From NCBI RefSeq assembly GCF_037940415.1, contig NZ_CP149798.1:930001-994000 (forward strand): 64,000 bases of DNA, in the 5' to 3' direction. Origin of the DNA: Streptomyces sp. f51. GTDB lineage: Bacteria > Actinomycetota > Actinomycetes > Streptomycetales > Streptomycetaceae. Numbering within the stretch: the first letter of the stretch is position 1; the number at the start of each line of letters is the position of its first letter. A program made the position numbers and the translations under genes. The notes below the pieces were generated by a model that was not told the DNA's origin, did no database searches, and worked only from the letters and a program-made list of their open reading frames with translations. This document shows, in pieces, positions 9,401 through 17,951 of this stretch.

Positions 9401-11070
9401 TGCGAGGCCTCGCGCGCGGTGTCCCAGGCGGCGACGGCGCTCTTCTCCGCGTCGCTCGCGGCGAGGGCGGCCCGGGCCGGGTCGGCGTCGGGGGCGCTGT
9501 CGTCGAGCCAGCCGGCCCGGACCGCCTCGGCGGTCTCCTGCTCGACCTCGGACAGCCGCTGGCGCAGATGCCCGATCTCGCTGCGGGCGCGCTGGGCGGC
9601 GGTGGCGGCGGCCGTGGAGTCGGCGTGGGCCGTCTCGCCGGCTTCCTGGAGGCCCGCGGAGCGCTCCTCCTCCTCGTTGGCGAGCGCCTCGGCGCCCTCG
9701 GCGGCCCGGTGCAGGGCGCGGACGAGGTCGACGGCCGCGGTGGCGCGGGCCGCGAGCGCGGGAGCGGCGTCCCGTTCGGCCTCGCGGATCGCGTCGGCCA
9801 CGCGGGTGGAGCGGTCGGCGGCGGCACGGTGGCGCAGGACGGCCTCGGCCGCCTGCCAGGCCGCGTGCAGAGTGCGCGCGTCGGCGAGCTCACGCTTCTG
9901 CGCGGCGGCCGACTTCTCCGCCCCGGCGAGGGCCAGCGAGGCGTGGCGGTAGGCGAGTTCGGCGGCGATCAGCGCGCTGCGCTCGCGGGCGCCCTCGGCG
10001 TGGGTGACGGCGTACGCGGCGGCGGTCACGCGCTGGGCCAGCTCACCGGCGCGCACGCGCTCCCGCACGGCCCGCGCGGACAGCCGGCGGGCGAGTGTCC
10101 TCGTACGCCGCTCGGCGCCCGTGTGGATGTCGCGCGCGCGGGCCCGCGCCCCGGCGGCCTCGACGATCCGGCCGAGCAGGTCCACGGAACCGGCGGTGAA
10201 GTCGCGCTCGGCGATGAGTTCGGCGCGGCGGCCCAGCTTGTTGCCGAAGCCGCCGACCAGGTCGGCGAGCCCGTCGGTGTCGCGGGTGTCGGTGACCGCG
10301 CGCAGCAGCAGGTCGGTGAAGTCGGAGTCCTTCTTGACCGCGAAGAGGCCGGCGGCCTCGCCCTCGTCGGCGTTCATCTCCCGCTGGTAGCGGAAGAGTT
10401 CGGGGTCGAGGCCCAGGTCGCCGAGGTGTTCGTTCCAGCGGTCGTGGATCTCCTCCCAGTGCACCTCCAGGTGCGGGTATGCCTTGCCGGCCTCGGTGAT
10501 CGCGTCGCGGAAACCCTTCATGGTGCGCCGCCGCCCCTGGGCTCCGGAGACACCCTCGACGGGCGGCCGTACCGAAGTGGCCTCGGCGACGGGGAGGTTG
10601 TCCAGGCTGAGGCCTGGGCCCGGCCGGAACGAGTACCAGGCCTCGGCGAACTTCCGCGGGTCGTTGGAGACCTGGCGCCCGCGCCACTCGCTCGCCTTGC
10701 CGACCACCACGCACTCACCGGTCAGCGTGTGCTGCCACTCCAGCGCCACGTGACCGCAGTCGTCGGCGAGCAGGAACTTGCGCAGCACACCGGAGCTGGC
10801 GCCGCCCAGGGTGTTGCGGTGGCCGGGGAGCATGACCGAGAAGATCAGCTTGAGCAGCACCGACTTGCCGCCGCCGTTCTCCAGGAAGAGCACGCCGGCG
10901 GGCGCGGGCCTGCGCGGCGGGCCGACCGGCTCCTCCTCGAAGAACTCCGCCTGGGTGGGCGCGGGGTCGGGCACGGGCTCGCCGACTCCGCGCAGGTCCA
11001 GCACGGTGTCGGCGTACCGCGCACCGGCGGGCCCGATGGAGTAGAGGCGGACCCGGGACAGCTCGTACAT
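6436..11070 (-). CDS. MukB/JetC-like SMC-family ATPase (condensin subunit)
   Basis: 1544 residues with SMC architecture. A split ABC ATPase head has Walker A (LENGGGKSVLL, residues 63-73) at the N-terminus and the ABC signature SGGQLLTAA (about 1407) plus Walker B (TLFLDNP, about 1441-1447) at the C-terminus. Long Ala/Glu/Arg-rich coiled coils flank a globular middle region (about 700-830) that looks like a hinge. MukB of E. coli is similar in length (about 1486); Wadjet JetC is shorter. The two genes before it look like MukF- and MukE-type partners, so it probably loads on DNA as a three-subunit condensin. Odd: Walker B has Asn where the catalytic Glu is expected. Role could be chromosome organisation or anti-plasmid defence. 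Confidence 0.8.
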   Translation of the reverse strand: MYELSRVRLYSIGPAGARYADTVLDLRGVGEPVPDPAPTQAEFFEEEPVGPPRRPAPAGVLFLENGGGKSVLLKLIFSVMLPGHRNTLGGASSGVLRKFLLADDCGHVALEWQHTLTGECVVVGKASEWRGRQVSNDPRKFAEAWYSFRPGPGLSLDNLPVAEATSVRPPVEGVSGAQGRRRTMKGFRDAITEAGKAYPHLEVHWEEIHDRWNEHLGDLGLDPELFRYQREMNADEGEAAGLFAVKKDSDFTDLLLRAVTDTRDTDGLADLVGGFGNKLGRRAELIAERDFTAGSVDLLGRIVEAAGARARARDIHTGAERRTRTLARRLSARAVRERVRAGELAQRVTAAAYAVTHAEGARERSALIAAELAYRHASLALAGAEKSAAAQKRELADARTLHAAWQAAEAVLRHRAAADRSTRVADAIREAERDAAPALAARATAAVDLVRALHRAAEGAEALANEEEERSAGLQEAGETAHADSTAAATAAQRARSEIGHLRQRLSEVEQETAEAVRAGWLDDSAPDADPARAALAASDAEKSAVAAWDTAREASHRAAEQAREAASAESRAELTAARAADAATAAERSHEAERRTAEALAQEERLAELLSLPGADTPRIVPQPRRDEESDSPAAPSNGAPLTPEELDRYADELRGLLDDTVASAERQLFDLRTAAADDARILGALGDGGLLPPGPDVLAAVEYLGEHGIPALPGWRYLAQAVDPVDHARVLAARPELVDGVIITDPDTHARAREVLGDAALLPRSTVAVGTAAALLAPTPAADTDDGGVFLVPPNPAMHDEHAADEERQTLRARTGRRDEEIRTLAARLGKDRELAARLASWRTGCPAGRLAELATAAHDARAFAEESEAELAEARTVRAEADETAAEAAHVRDERQEAAQKARRAADALAGLAFRLRERAGWQVKLRELADEATESEAHAQVCLERARAADEDRRATQRAADDARRTARALRAERAEIAGAPDEVTHDGTAPAKASLPALREAYRAASQLYEKVGVGADLRAEQSRAESDETAALADLDRLSNKVRTRAGQLLESPDGSDGPSRQAAAARAEELVQLLETRMSTASEQLGRLRGEAERHAPEEGETHTELAEELVPGDAEQAQTLLRTATTELTSRTEALNQAREAHAEFLDAHRSAEDAAGGFDEVSALLRDLLRDHADEEQDEPEPYPGTLEEARNSAAESRRSLRGCATDLTTAEAAVREASDILVRHANSTRYEQVRTPARQQIRELPASSLPEHAQKWADAFAPRLRVLTDELAQLERNRDSIVDRLRGLVESSLATLRSAQRLSRLPEGLGEWSGQEFLRIRFEEPDQATLTERLGEVVDEATRAAVKKNSDMRRDGMSLLLRGVGAALQPKGVAVEILKPDAVLRAERVPVGQMGDVFSGGQLLTAAIALYCTMAALRSNDRGRDKHRHAGTLFLDNPIGRANATYLLELQRAVSDALGVQLLYTTGLFDTTALAEFPLVIRLRNDADLRAGLKYISVEEHLRPGLPREAAAGETVHTEITATRMYKRPAPVTP

Positions 11071-11137
11071 GGCGGCGGACTCTCGTAGTCGAAAGGGGGT
11101 GAGGTCGTGGAGGGGAGCCGGGGAGGGCGGGTCGGCG

Positions 11138-12016
11138 TCAGGAGTGGAACGGCAGTCCGGCGCCGGCCACGAGCTCCAGGTCGTCGTCGTCCTCGGCGGG
11201 CAGCAGCGTCGCCGTGCCGTCGGTCACCGGGACGATGCCCAGCTCCAGCAGTTCGGCCATGGCCGCGCTGCCCGCCATGTCGCGGACCTGGAGCTGATAG
11301 CGGGCCGTCGTGCGGTAGGTCCCGCCGGAGTCGTCGCCGGTGCGCTGGAGGAATCCGGACTCGGTGAGGAAGGCGACGGCCTTGGCGATGATGCCCGTCG
11401 TCGAGCCGGCCAGTCTTCGCGCGTCCTTGGTGGCCCCGGTGGAGCTGCGCCGTGCCCAGATCCGCCAGGCCGCCTCCAGTCCGGGGGCGTCGGTCGCCGG
11501 GTCGGTGTTCTCGCCGGTCTCCTCGGCCCGCTCCTCCAGGCGGCGGCAGGCCTGCCGTACGAAGGCGTCGACGCCGTTGACCGAGACGCGCCCGATGTAC
11601 CCGTCGTCGGCGAGGTCCTCGGGGCGCGGGAAGGCCATCGCGGCGACGGCGAGGTGGGCGAGTCCGTGCAGGAATCGGTCGCCGGAGTCGGTCGAGGCGC
11701 GTCGCGCGTAGTCGCCCATGCGGACGGCGAAGACCGAGTCCTCGGCGGCGGTCACGGCCATCCCCGCGCGCGGGGACACCTCGAGGACGATGAGCCCGAG
11801 CCCTGCGGCCACCGCGTCGGCGAGCCGCGCGAAGGGCGGGTCCTCGCGGTAGCGGCGGAGCAGCTCGGTGTACTCCTGGTCGCGCGCGGGCTGGAGTTTG
11901 GGCTGCAACCCGAAGGCGACGAGCCGCGCCGCGTCGGCGGCGTCGGCAGGGGTGACGGGGGCGTTCGCCGGTGCGGCGGTGGCCTCCGGTTCACTCCACT
12001 CGACGTGCTCGGTCAC
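11138..12016 (-). CDS. MukE/JetB-like winged-helix condensin partner
   Basis: 292 residues; no catalytic motif. The position between the MukF-like and MukB-like genes, the size, and a predicted helical/winged-helix make-up (for example the C-terminal part around GIIAKAVAFLTESGFLQR, which reads like a wHTH recognition region) fit MukE/MksE/JetB proteins (KITE class) that bind the kleisin. The N-terminal 25 residues are Ala/Pro-rich and the C-terminus is acidic (EDDDDLE). ATG at 12016; gaps of 85 bp upstream and 67 bp downstream are compatible with one transcript. Assignment rests mainly on context and fold impression, not on a recognised signature. Confidence 0.65.
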   Translation of the reverse strand: MTEHVEWSEPEATAAPANAPVTPADAADAARLVAFGLQPKLQPARDQEYTELLRRYREDPPFARLADAVAAGLGLIVLEVSPRAGMAVTAAEDSVFAVRMGDYARRASTDSGDRFLHGLAHLAVAAMAFPRPEDLADDGYIGRVSVNGVDAFVRQACRRLEERAEETGENTDPATDAPGLEAAWRIWARRSSTGATKDARRLAGSTTGIIAKAVAFLTESGFLQRTGDDSGGTYRTTARYQLQVRDMAGSAAMAELLELGIVPVTDGTATLLPAEDDDDLELVAGAGLPFHS

Positions 12017-12101
12017 GACTGGGGCTCCTTGTTCGAAAGTACGAGGGTACGCGCACGGGGACGGTCGGCTTCCCCGTGCGCGGGGCCGAGCGGTGGACGG
12101 T

Positions 12102-13619
12102 TCATGCCCGGTCCGCCTTCATCCCGGCCGCGTCGAGCAGTGCCATGCCCACGATCAGGTCGGCCCCGCCGAATTCTGGGTCGTCCAGCTCGGTGCCGTC
12201 GTCCACGGCGAACAGCAGGCGTTCCTCGCCCTGCCGGTAGGCGGTGCCGACGGGCGGGCTGGCGGCGTGCACCGCAAGGAGCGCCACCAGATACGGCAGC
12301 TCCGGATCTCGGCGGCGGGCCTCCGCGAGCAGCCCGGACAGCCGGCGCGGCGCGTCCGGCGGCAGGTTCAGCAGTTCCTTGGCCGAGGCCAGCTGCTCCT
12401 CGCTGAAACGGCTGTCGTCCGGTGTGGCGATCAGGTCGGGCTCGGGCATCTCCGCGCCGAGGTGCTCGCGCTCCAGCGGCGGCGTCAGCAGGATGTCGAC
12501 GAGGTCGGCGACCCGCACGGCGACGGGGGTGCGCAGGCCCGTTCCGCGTTTGAAGAAGGCGTCGGTCACACGCAGCGCCCGCTCCACGGGCAGCGGCAGC
12601 ACCGGGGCGACGAGATGGCCGTAGAGATCGATCCCCGAGGTGGTCATGGGGGTGCCGAAGGCCTGCCGGTCCTGTTCGGCGCGGAACAGCGGGCCGGCTT
12701 CGAGGAGGCGGGACTGGAGCTGGGTGTGCCGGCGGATGCAGTCCTTGACTATGTCGACGAGTTCGGCGGCGCGCCGCTTCTGCTCGGGGTCCTCGGACTC
12801 GTCCCGGGCCTTGCGGATGTTGGTGAGGATGGCGTTCTCGTGGCGGTACCGGTCGGCCACGTGGTCCAGGGCCTCGGCGATCATGTCGGGCACGGCCTGG
12901 AGCCAGTCGACGGCCCGGACGTTGCGCCGGGTGGCGTCGAGGGCCTTGCGGAGCGTTTCCGCGTACTGCACGGTGCGGTAGCGGGCCTGCTCGGCGGCGA
13001 GCTGCGCGTCGGCCAGCCGGCCGCGGCTGATCAGGACCTCCAGCTTGACCTCGGCGGCGATCTGCGCGCTGGTGACGTCGGTGTCGAGCGCGCCGACGAG
13101 GACGTTGACGGCCTCGTCGGTCGTACGGAGGTACACGCCTCCTCCGTAGCCCGGCACTTCCTCGATCAGCTTGAAGTCGTAGTCGCGGCGCACATAGGTG
13201 CCGTCGGGCGCGAACGTGCCGTACACCGCTCGGAAGCCCCGGTCGACGCTGCCGACGTTGATCAGGTTCTCCAGGACCCAGCGGGCCACGCGCTCGTGCT
13301 CGGCGACCGGCCGTCCGGGGGCCTGGGCGGCGATGCGCGGGATGAGCCTGGCCACTATCTGGTCGTGGTCGGCGCCCGTGTCGAAGTCCATGTTCAGTGT
13401 GACGAGATCGATGGCGGCGAGGGCGACCTCGGCCATGCCGTACACCGTGTACTCGCCCGCGAGGTTCGCCTTGCGCATGTCCAGGTCGTGCAGCGGCGCG
13501 GTGCAGGCGAGCGCGCGAAGCCGCCGCGCCAGGCCCTCGTCGGCGGCCGGGCCCGGCGCCGGGCGCGGTCCCGCGCTGAGCTGGGGCGGAACGGTGTCCG
13601 TCGATGCAGGCGAAGTCAC
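12102..13619 (-). CDS. MukF/JetA-like kleisin
   Basis: 505 residues from the GTG at 13619. The N-terminal part reads as a winged-helix region; the middle part carries a pattern I associate with JetA/MksF proteins (YLRTTDEAVNVLVGAL followed by a long helix AEVKLEVLISRGRLADAQL and AEQARYRTVQYAETLRKAL), with further amphipathic helices to about 340 and a C-terminal helical/winged-helix end. Kleisins bridge the two heads of an SMC dimer. First gene of the F-E-B operon. Start uncertain: a GAGGA lies 13 nt upstream and the frame is open further up. Its family (MukF, MksF or JetA) should be settled by profile search. Confidence 0.7.
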   Translation of the reverse strand: MTSPASTDTVPPQLSAGPRPAPGPAADEGLARRLRALACTAPLHDLDMRKANLAGEYTVYGMAEVALAAIDLVTLNMDFDTGADHDQIVARLIPRIAAQAPGRPVAEHERVARWVLENLINVGSVDRGFRAVYGTFAPDGTYVRRDYDFKLIEEVPGYGGGVYLRTTDEAVNVLVGALDTDVTSAQIAAEVKLEVLISRGRLADAQLAAEQARYRTVQYAETLRKALDATRRNVRAVDWLQAVPDMIAEALDHVADRYRHENAILTNIRKARDESEDPEQKRRAAELVDIVKDCIRRHTQLQSRLLEAGPLFRAEQDRQAFGTPMTTSGIDLYGHLVAPVLPLPVERALRVTDAFFKRGTGLRTPVAVRVADLVDILLTPPLEREHLGAEMPEPDLIATPDDSRFSEEQLASAKELLNLPPDAPRRLSGLLAEARRRDPELPYLVALLAVHAASPPVGTAYRQGEERLLFAVDDGTELDDPEFGGADLIVGMALLDAAGMKADRA

Positions 13620-13690
13620 GCTGAACAGACTAGGTCCTCGGTCCGACAACGGTCGAAACGGCGCAGAAGCGACCGGCGTCCCCGCCGGGC

Positions 13691-13760
13691 CGCCGACGGA
13701 CCGGCACGGCCGCCGACGGACCGGCCTGATCGCCCACGGACCGGCCCGGCCGCCACGGCA
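13691..13760. repeat. 20-bp tandem repeat, about 3.5 copies
   Basis: Copies begin at 13691, 13711, 13731 and 13751 (partial); the shared core is CGCCGACGGACCGGC with changes in the last third. Directly upstream of the MukF-like gene, in non-coding DNA. Confidence 0.75.
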
Positions 13761-13891
13761 CGGCACAGGCTGGACGCCGGCACAGCCGCACCGCGCGCCC
13801 GACGCCATGACACCGCCCCGGGTGTCGGACACCACACCGGACCCGGGGAGCGCCCGCACCAGCGCGGGACCCACGGCACGACCACCGGCCC

Positions 13892-14029
13892 CGGACAGCC
13901 GACCCGGCGGGTTCGGACCCGGACAGCCGACCCGACGGCTTCGGACCCGGACAGCCGACCCGACGGCTTCGGACCCACACGGCCGACCCCGACGGCTTCG
14001 GACCCACACAGCCGCCCCGGCGGGTTCGG
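13892..14029. repeat. 28-bp tandem repeat, five copies
   Basis: Copies at 13892-13919, 13920-13947, 13948-13975, 13976-14004 (one extra base) and 14005-14029 (partial). The core includes AGCCGACCCGACGGCTTCGG; the first three copies start CGGAC, the last two CACAC. The 28-nt period is out of frame, so this is not a protein repeat. It sits just beyond the GntR stop codon. Confidence 0.85.
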
Positions 14030-14074
14030 CTCCCCGCACAGGGCCGCCGACAGACGCGCCCCGCGCCCCGCCCC

Positions 14075-14767
14075 CTACCCCCCGTCCGCCACCCTCCGCG
14101 CGTACACCTCGAGCAGGCCCGCGAGCGAGTCGCGGAGGTAGGCCGCGAGGAGGCTCTCCGCGCGGTCCCGGTCGCCCGCCCGGAGGGTCTGGAGGATCTC
14201 GTGGTTGCGGGCGAGGTAGGGCTCGTGGAGCCGCTGCGGGTCGTCCACGACATGGAAGGCGAGCCGCAGCTCGGCGAAGACGCTGCGCATCACCTCGTCG
14301 GTGCGGGCGCTGCCGGCGAGCGCGACCAGTTCGCGGTGGAAGTGGATGTTGGCGGTCGACACTCCTTTCCAGTCACCTTCGCGCGCCGCCCGCTGCCCCT
14401 CGGAGACGGCCGCGGCGATCCCCTCGACGGCGTACGGCGGAGTGCCGAGCCCGCGGACCACGGCGCACTCGACGAGGGACCGGGTGCGGTAGATGTCCTC
14501 GACGTCCTCGACGGTGAGCACCCGTACGAAGACCCCCCGGTTGAGCTCGTGGACCAGCAGCCGCTCGTGCGTGAGCAGCCGGAACGCCTCCCGCAGGGTG
14601 TTGCGCGAGACCCCGAGCGCGCCGCCGATGCTGTCCTCCGACAGCCGTGTACCGGGCGGGAAGAAGCCCTCGGCGATCCGGCTCCTGAGGATGTCCGAGA
14701 CCCGCTCGGCGGTGCTGGTGCGGCCCAACAGGGCGCGATCGTCGGCCAGTTCCGTCAGCTCTGCCAT
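14075..14767 (-). CDS. GntR-family transcriptional regulator (FadR subfamily, FCD domain)
   Basis: 230 residues. N-terminal winged HTH (about 17-80; RVSDILRSRIAEGFFPPGT, then the recognition helix VSRNTLREAFRLLTHE) and a C-terminal all-helical FCD ligand domain (about 90-215) with the metal-binding His pattern (HFHRELVALAG and RNHEILQTL). Divergent from the transporter-pxpABC operon with a 225-bp shared region holding a perfect palindrome inside the operon promoter, so it very likely represses that operon in response to 5-oxoproline or a related acid (inference). It may autoregulate. The comparable Bacillus subtilis locus uses the IclR-type KipR instead. Confidence 0.93.
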   Translation of the reverse strand: MAELTELADDRALLGRTSTAERVSDILRSRIAEGFFPPGTRLSEDSIGGALGVSRNTLREAFRLLTHERLLVHELNRGVFVRVLTVEDVEDIYRTRSLVECAVVRGLGTPPYAVEGIAAAVSEGQRAAREGDWKGVSTANIHFHRELVALAGSARTDEVMRSVFAELRLAFHVVDDPQRLHEPYLARNHEILQTLRAGDRDRAESLLAAYLRDSLAGLLEVYARRVADGG

Positions 14768-14811
14768 GCCCGGAATTCAACCGCAGACCGAAGAACGAAA
14801 CAACACGGGTA

Positions 14812-14841
14812 TTGAGGGATCGTTCAACGATCCTCTACCTT
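14812..14841 (+). promoter_or_regulatory. Promoter with operator palindrome in the spacer (GntR target)
   Basis: TTGAGG (14812-14817), 18-bp spacer, TACCTT (14836-14841). The perfect 17-bp palindrome GGATCGTTCAACGATCC (14817-14833) fills the spacer. The centre GTTcAAC is of the kind bound by FadR-type GntR regulators. Repressor binding here would block RNA polymerase directly. Confidence 0.75.
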
Positions 14842-14992
14842 GTCGGTCAGGCGATCGGTCAGGCGCTTCCCGAACCACCCCACGTACACGGTTCTCCGCA
14901 CCACACGGAACGCGAACTCCCCGGCGCCCGAAGGCTTCCGCACGGCTCGGCTCGGTCCTCACGCACTCTCCGTCCCTCACTGCGAGGTGCCC

Positions 14993-16312
14993 ATGAGCAC
15001 GACCCCTCCATCCCAGGCACTGACTCCCGGCACGTCGGCGGGCACGGGTGAACCCGACTCCCGGGAAGGCGCGTTCGGCTGGCTGCGCGCCCTCGGTCCG
15101 CGGGGCCGGCGCGCCTTCGGCGGCGCGTTCGGTGGCTACGGCCTCGACTCGTACGACTACTTCACCCTGCCGCTGAGCATGGTCGCGCTCGCGGCCTACT
15201 TCGGCCTCGACAGCGGTCAGACCGGCCTCTTCACCACCGTCACGCTGGTCGTGTCCGCGGTGGGCGGCGCCGTCGCGGGCGTGGTCGCGGACCGGATCGG
15301 ACGCGTCAGGGCGCTGATGATCACCGTGATCACCTACGCCGTGTTCACCGTGGCCTGCGGCTTCGCGCCGAACTACGAGACGCTGCTGGTGTTCCGCGCC
15401 CTCCAGGGCCTCGGCTTCGGCGGCGAGTGGGCGGTCGGCGCGGTCCTGGTCGCCGAGTACGCGAGCCCCCGGCACCGCGGGCGGACGCTCGGCGCGGTCC
15501 AGAGCGCCTGGGCTGTCGGCTGGGGCCTGGCCGTGGTCGTCTACACCCTGGTCTTCCAGTACCTCGACGACGGCCTCGCCTGGCGCGTGATGTTCTGGAC
15601 GGGGGCGCTGCCCGCGCTGCTCGTGGTCTGGGTCAGGCGCCAGGTGCACGACGCCCCCGAGGCGGCCGCGGTCCGCGAGAGGAGCGCGGACAAGGGGTCG
15701 TTCACCGCGCTCTTCAGGCGCGGCTCTCCCGAGGTCCCGGGCCTGCTGCGGACCACGTTCTTCGCGGTCCTGCTCTCCACCGGTGTCCAGGGCGGCTACT
15801 ACACCCTGGCCACCTGGGTGCCCACCTATCTGAAGACCGAGCGCGGACTGTCCGTCGTCGGCACCGGGGGCTATCTGACGCTCCTGATCTCGGGAGCCTT
15901 CCTCGGCTACCTCACCGGCGGTCTCCTCACCGACAGGCTGGGCCGCAAGCGCAACATCCTGCTCTTCGCGGTCCTGTCCGCGGTCTGTGTCCTGGCCTAC
16001 GCGAACATCCCGAGCGGCGCCGACACGCTCCTCCTGGTGCTCGGTTTCCCCCTCGGCTTCTGCATGTCGGCGATCTTCAGCGGCTTCGGCTCGTTCCTCG
16101 CCGAGCTCTACCCGGCGGCCGTACGGGGCACCGGGCAGGGGTTCGCGTACAACACCGGGCGTGCCGTCGGCGCGGCCTTCCCCACCACCGTCGGCTTCCT
16201 GGCCGACAGCTGGGGCGTGGGCGGGGCGCTGGTCTTCGGCGCCGTCGGCTACGCCCTCGCGGCGCTCGCCCTGACCGGACTTCCCGAGACGCGTGGCAAG
16301 GAGCTCCAGTGA
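14993..16312 (+). CDS. MFS transporter, probable organic acid / 5-oxoproline importer
   Basis: 439 residues, 12 predicted membrane helices, of the sugar/aromatic acid:H+ symporter type. The loop between helices 2 and 3 reads [11 protein letters not shown], the central [18 protein letters not shown] segment is typical of this group, and the matching motif [12 protein letters not shown] occurs in the second half. Start at the ATG at 14993 because GCGAGG precedes it; an upstream in-frame ATG at 14840 would fall just after the -10 element. The stop overlaps the next gene (GTGA). By context it should bring in 5-oxoproline (pyroglutamate) or a precursor for PxpABC; the substrate is inferred. Confidence 0.9.
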   Translation: MSTTPPSQALTPGTSAGTGEPDSREGAFGWLRALGPRGRRAFGGAFGGYGLDSYDYFTLPLSMVALAAYFGLDSGQTGLFTTVTLVVSAVGGAVAGVVADRIGRVRALMITVITYAVFTVACGFAPNYETLLVFRALQGLGFGGEWAVGAVLVAEYASPRHRGRTLGAVQSAWAVGWGLAVVVYTLVFQYLDDGLAWRVMFWTGALPALLVVWVRRQVHDAPEAAAVRERSADKGSFTALFRRGSPEVPGLLRTTFFAVLLSTGVQGGYYTLATWVPTYLKTERGLSVVGTGGYLTLLISGAFLGYLTGGLLTDRLGRKRNILLFAVLSAVCVLAYANIPSGADTLLLVLGFPLGFCMSAIFSGFGSFLAELYPAAVRGTGQGFAYNTGRAVGAAFPTTVGFLADSWGVGGALVFGAVGYALAALALTGLPETRGKELQ

Positions 16313-17163
16313 ACGACACCCTCCAGGTCCGGTCCTCCGCCCACCACGGCGAGGGCTCGGCGGGCCCGCTGAAGCCCGACGCCCACGCGCACGCGTGGAC
16401 CCCCGCACGCGCCCGTCGGCGGTTCAGGTCCGGTCTTTCGGTGCCCACCGCCGGGATCGCCGCGGGCCACGCCCAGGCGAACCTCGTCTCGGTGCCCGCC
16501 GACTGGGCGTACGACATGCTGCTGTTCTGCCAGCGCAACCCCAAGCCGTGTCCCGTCCTCGACGTCACCGACGCCGGCTCCTGGACCACCGTGCTCGCCC
16601 AGGGCGCCGATCTGCGCACCGATCTGCCCGGCTACCGGGTCTGGGAGGACGGCGAGTTGGTGGCCGAGCCCACGGACGTCGTCGCGCACTGGCGCCCCGA
16701 CCTGGTGTCGTTCCTGATCGGGTGCAGCTTCACCTTCGAGTGGGCACTGAGCTCCGCGGGTGTGCCGATGCGCCACATCGAGCAGGGCCGCAACGTCTCG
16801 ATGTATGTGACGGCGCGCCAGTGCCGGCCGGCGGGGCGGCTGCGCGGCCCCATGGTCGTGTCGATGCGTCCGGTGCCGCCCGAGCACCTGAGCGCCGCGA
16901 TCCGGGAGAGCAGTCTGCTGCCCGCCGTGCACGGCTCCCCGGTCCACTGCGGCGATCCCTCGGGGCTCGGCATCGAGGATCTCTCGCGCCCCGACTTCGG
17001 CGATCCGGTGGTCGCGGCCCCGGACGACATCCCGGTGTTCTGGGCCTGCGGGGTGACGCCGCAGGCGGCCGTGATGGCGTCCCGTCCGCCGTTCGCGATC
17101 ACGCACGCCCCCGGCCGCATGTTCGTCACCGACACCCGCGACGAGCAGTACCGAGTGGCCTGA
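16309..17163 (+). CDS. DUF1445 / YcsI-type putative hydro-lyase
   Basis: 284 residues from the GTG at 16309, overlapping the transporter stop by 4 bp. The segment [17 protein letters not shown] and the following [13 protein letters not shown] are hallmark stretches of the YcsI/DUF1445 family (annotated hydro-lyase; related to D-glutamate cyclase, which makes 5-oxo-D-proline from D-glutamate). About 20 extra N-terminal residues are low-complexity, so the true start may be slightly downstream. Gene order transporter-ycsI-pxpA-pxpB-pxpC parallels the B. subtilis ycsFGI-kip locus, supporting a role in feeding 5-oxoproline to the Pxp enzyme. Confidence 0.87.
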   Translation: MNDTLQVRSSAHHGEGSAGPLKPDAHAHAWTPARARRRFRSGLSVPTAGIAAGHAQANLVSVPADWAYDMLLFCQRNPKPCPVLDVTDAGSWTTVLAQGADLRTDLPGYRVWEDGELVAEPTDVVAHWRPDLVSFLIGCSFTFEWALSSAGVPMRHIEQGRNVSMYVTARQCRPAGRLRGPMVVSMRPVPPEHLSAAIRESSLLPAVHGSPVHCGDPSGLGIEDLSRPDFGDPVVAAPDDIPVFWACGVTPQAAVMASRPPFAITHAPGRMFVTDTRDEQYRVA

Positions 17164-17192
17164 ACGGGCCGGAGAAGGAGGAAGGGCAGCCC

Positions 17193-17951
17193 ATGACCCG
17201 CATCGATCTCAACGCCGATCTCGGCGAGGGCTTCGGCCGCTGGCGGCTGACCGACGACGAACAGCTGCTGTCCGTCGTGACCAGCGCCAATGTGGCCTGT
17301 GGTTTCCACGCGGGAGACGCGGTCACCATGCGGCGGGTGTGCGAACGGGCGGCGGAGCGGGGCGTACGGATCGGCGCCCAGGTCTCCTACCGTGACCTGG
17401 CGGGGTTCGGGCGGCGGGCCATGGACGTGCCGTCCGACGAGCTGGCGGCCGAAGTGGCCTACCAGATCGGCGCCCTGGAGGTCTTCGCGCGCGCGGCCGG
17501 CTCGCGGGTGGCGTACGTGAAGCCGCACGGCGCCCTCTACAACCGTGTCGTGCACGACGAGGAGCAGGCGGCGGCGGTCGTCGACGGTGTCCTGCTCGCG
17601 GGCGCGGGTCTGCCCGTGCTCGGTCTGCCGTCCTCACGCTTCCTGAAGATCGCCGAAGCGGCCGGACTGCCCGTCGTCGCCGAGGCGTTCGCGGACCGCG
17701 CCTACACCGGGGAGGGCACGCTGGTGCCGCGCACCGAGGAGGGCGCGGTGATCACGGAGGCCGAGGCCGTCGCCGAACGGTCCCTCGGCCTGGCGCTCTC
17801 CGGGACGGTCACGTCCCGGAGCGGGGAGCGCGTTCCGGTCCGGGCGCGCTCCCTGTGCCTGCACGGGGACACCCCGGGTGCGGTCGAACTGGCCCGCCGG
17901 GTACGAGCCCGGCTGGAGTCCTCGGGCGTGCTGGTGGAGGCGTTCGCGTGA
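17193..17951 (+). CDS. pxpA: 5-oxoprolinase subunit PxpA (LamB/YcsF family)
   Basis: 252 residues. The family signature DLNADLGEGFG at residues 5-15, VACGFHAGD near 38, and YVKPHGALYN near 109 are all present and carry the metal/active-site residues. PxpA with PxpBC forms the ATP-dependent prokaryotic 5-oxoprolinase that turns 5-oxoproline into glutamate in the cytoplasm. A strong ribosome site (GGAGAAGGAGGAAGG) precedes the ATG. The stop overlaps pxpB as GTGA. Length is normal (about 250). Confidence 0.96.
   Translation: MTRIDLNADLGEGFGRWRLTDDEQLLSVVTSANVACGFHAGDAVTMRRVCERAAERGVRIGAQVSYRDLAGFGRRAMDVPSDELAAEVAYQIGALEVFARAAGSRVAYVKPHGALYNRVVHDEEQAAAVVDGVLLAGAGLPVLGLPSSRFLKIAEAAGLPVVAEAFADRAYTGEGTLVPRTEEGAVITEAEAVAERSLGLALSGTVTSRSGERVPVRARSLCLHGDTPGAVELARRVRARLESSGVLVEAFA

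Larger units (their letters stand above)
13620..14074. other. 455-bp intergenic region made largely of tandem repeats
   Basis: Lies downstream of the GntR gene and upstream of the MukF-like gene (both minus). It holds a 20-bp repeat (13691-13760) and a 28-bp repeat (13892-14029). The condensin operon promoter should be at about 13620-13690, just upstream of its GTG, but no clear -35/-10 was found. No credible small gene. Confidence 0.6.

Noticed and set aside
8101..11088. 995-codon plus-strand open frame opposite the SMC gene
   Set aside because: Gly/Val/Arg-rich composition with no domain; a mirror of the coiled-coil codons on the minus strand.
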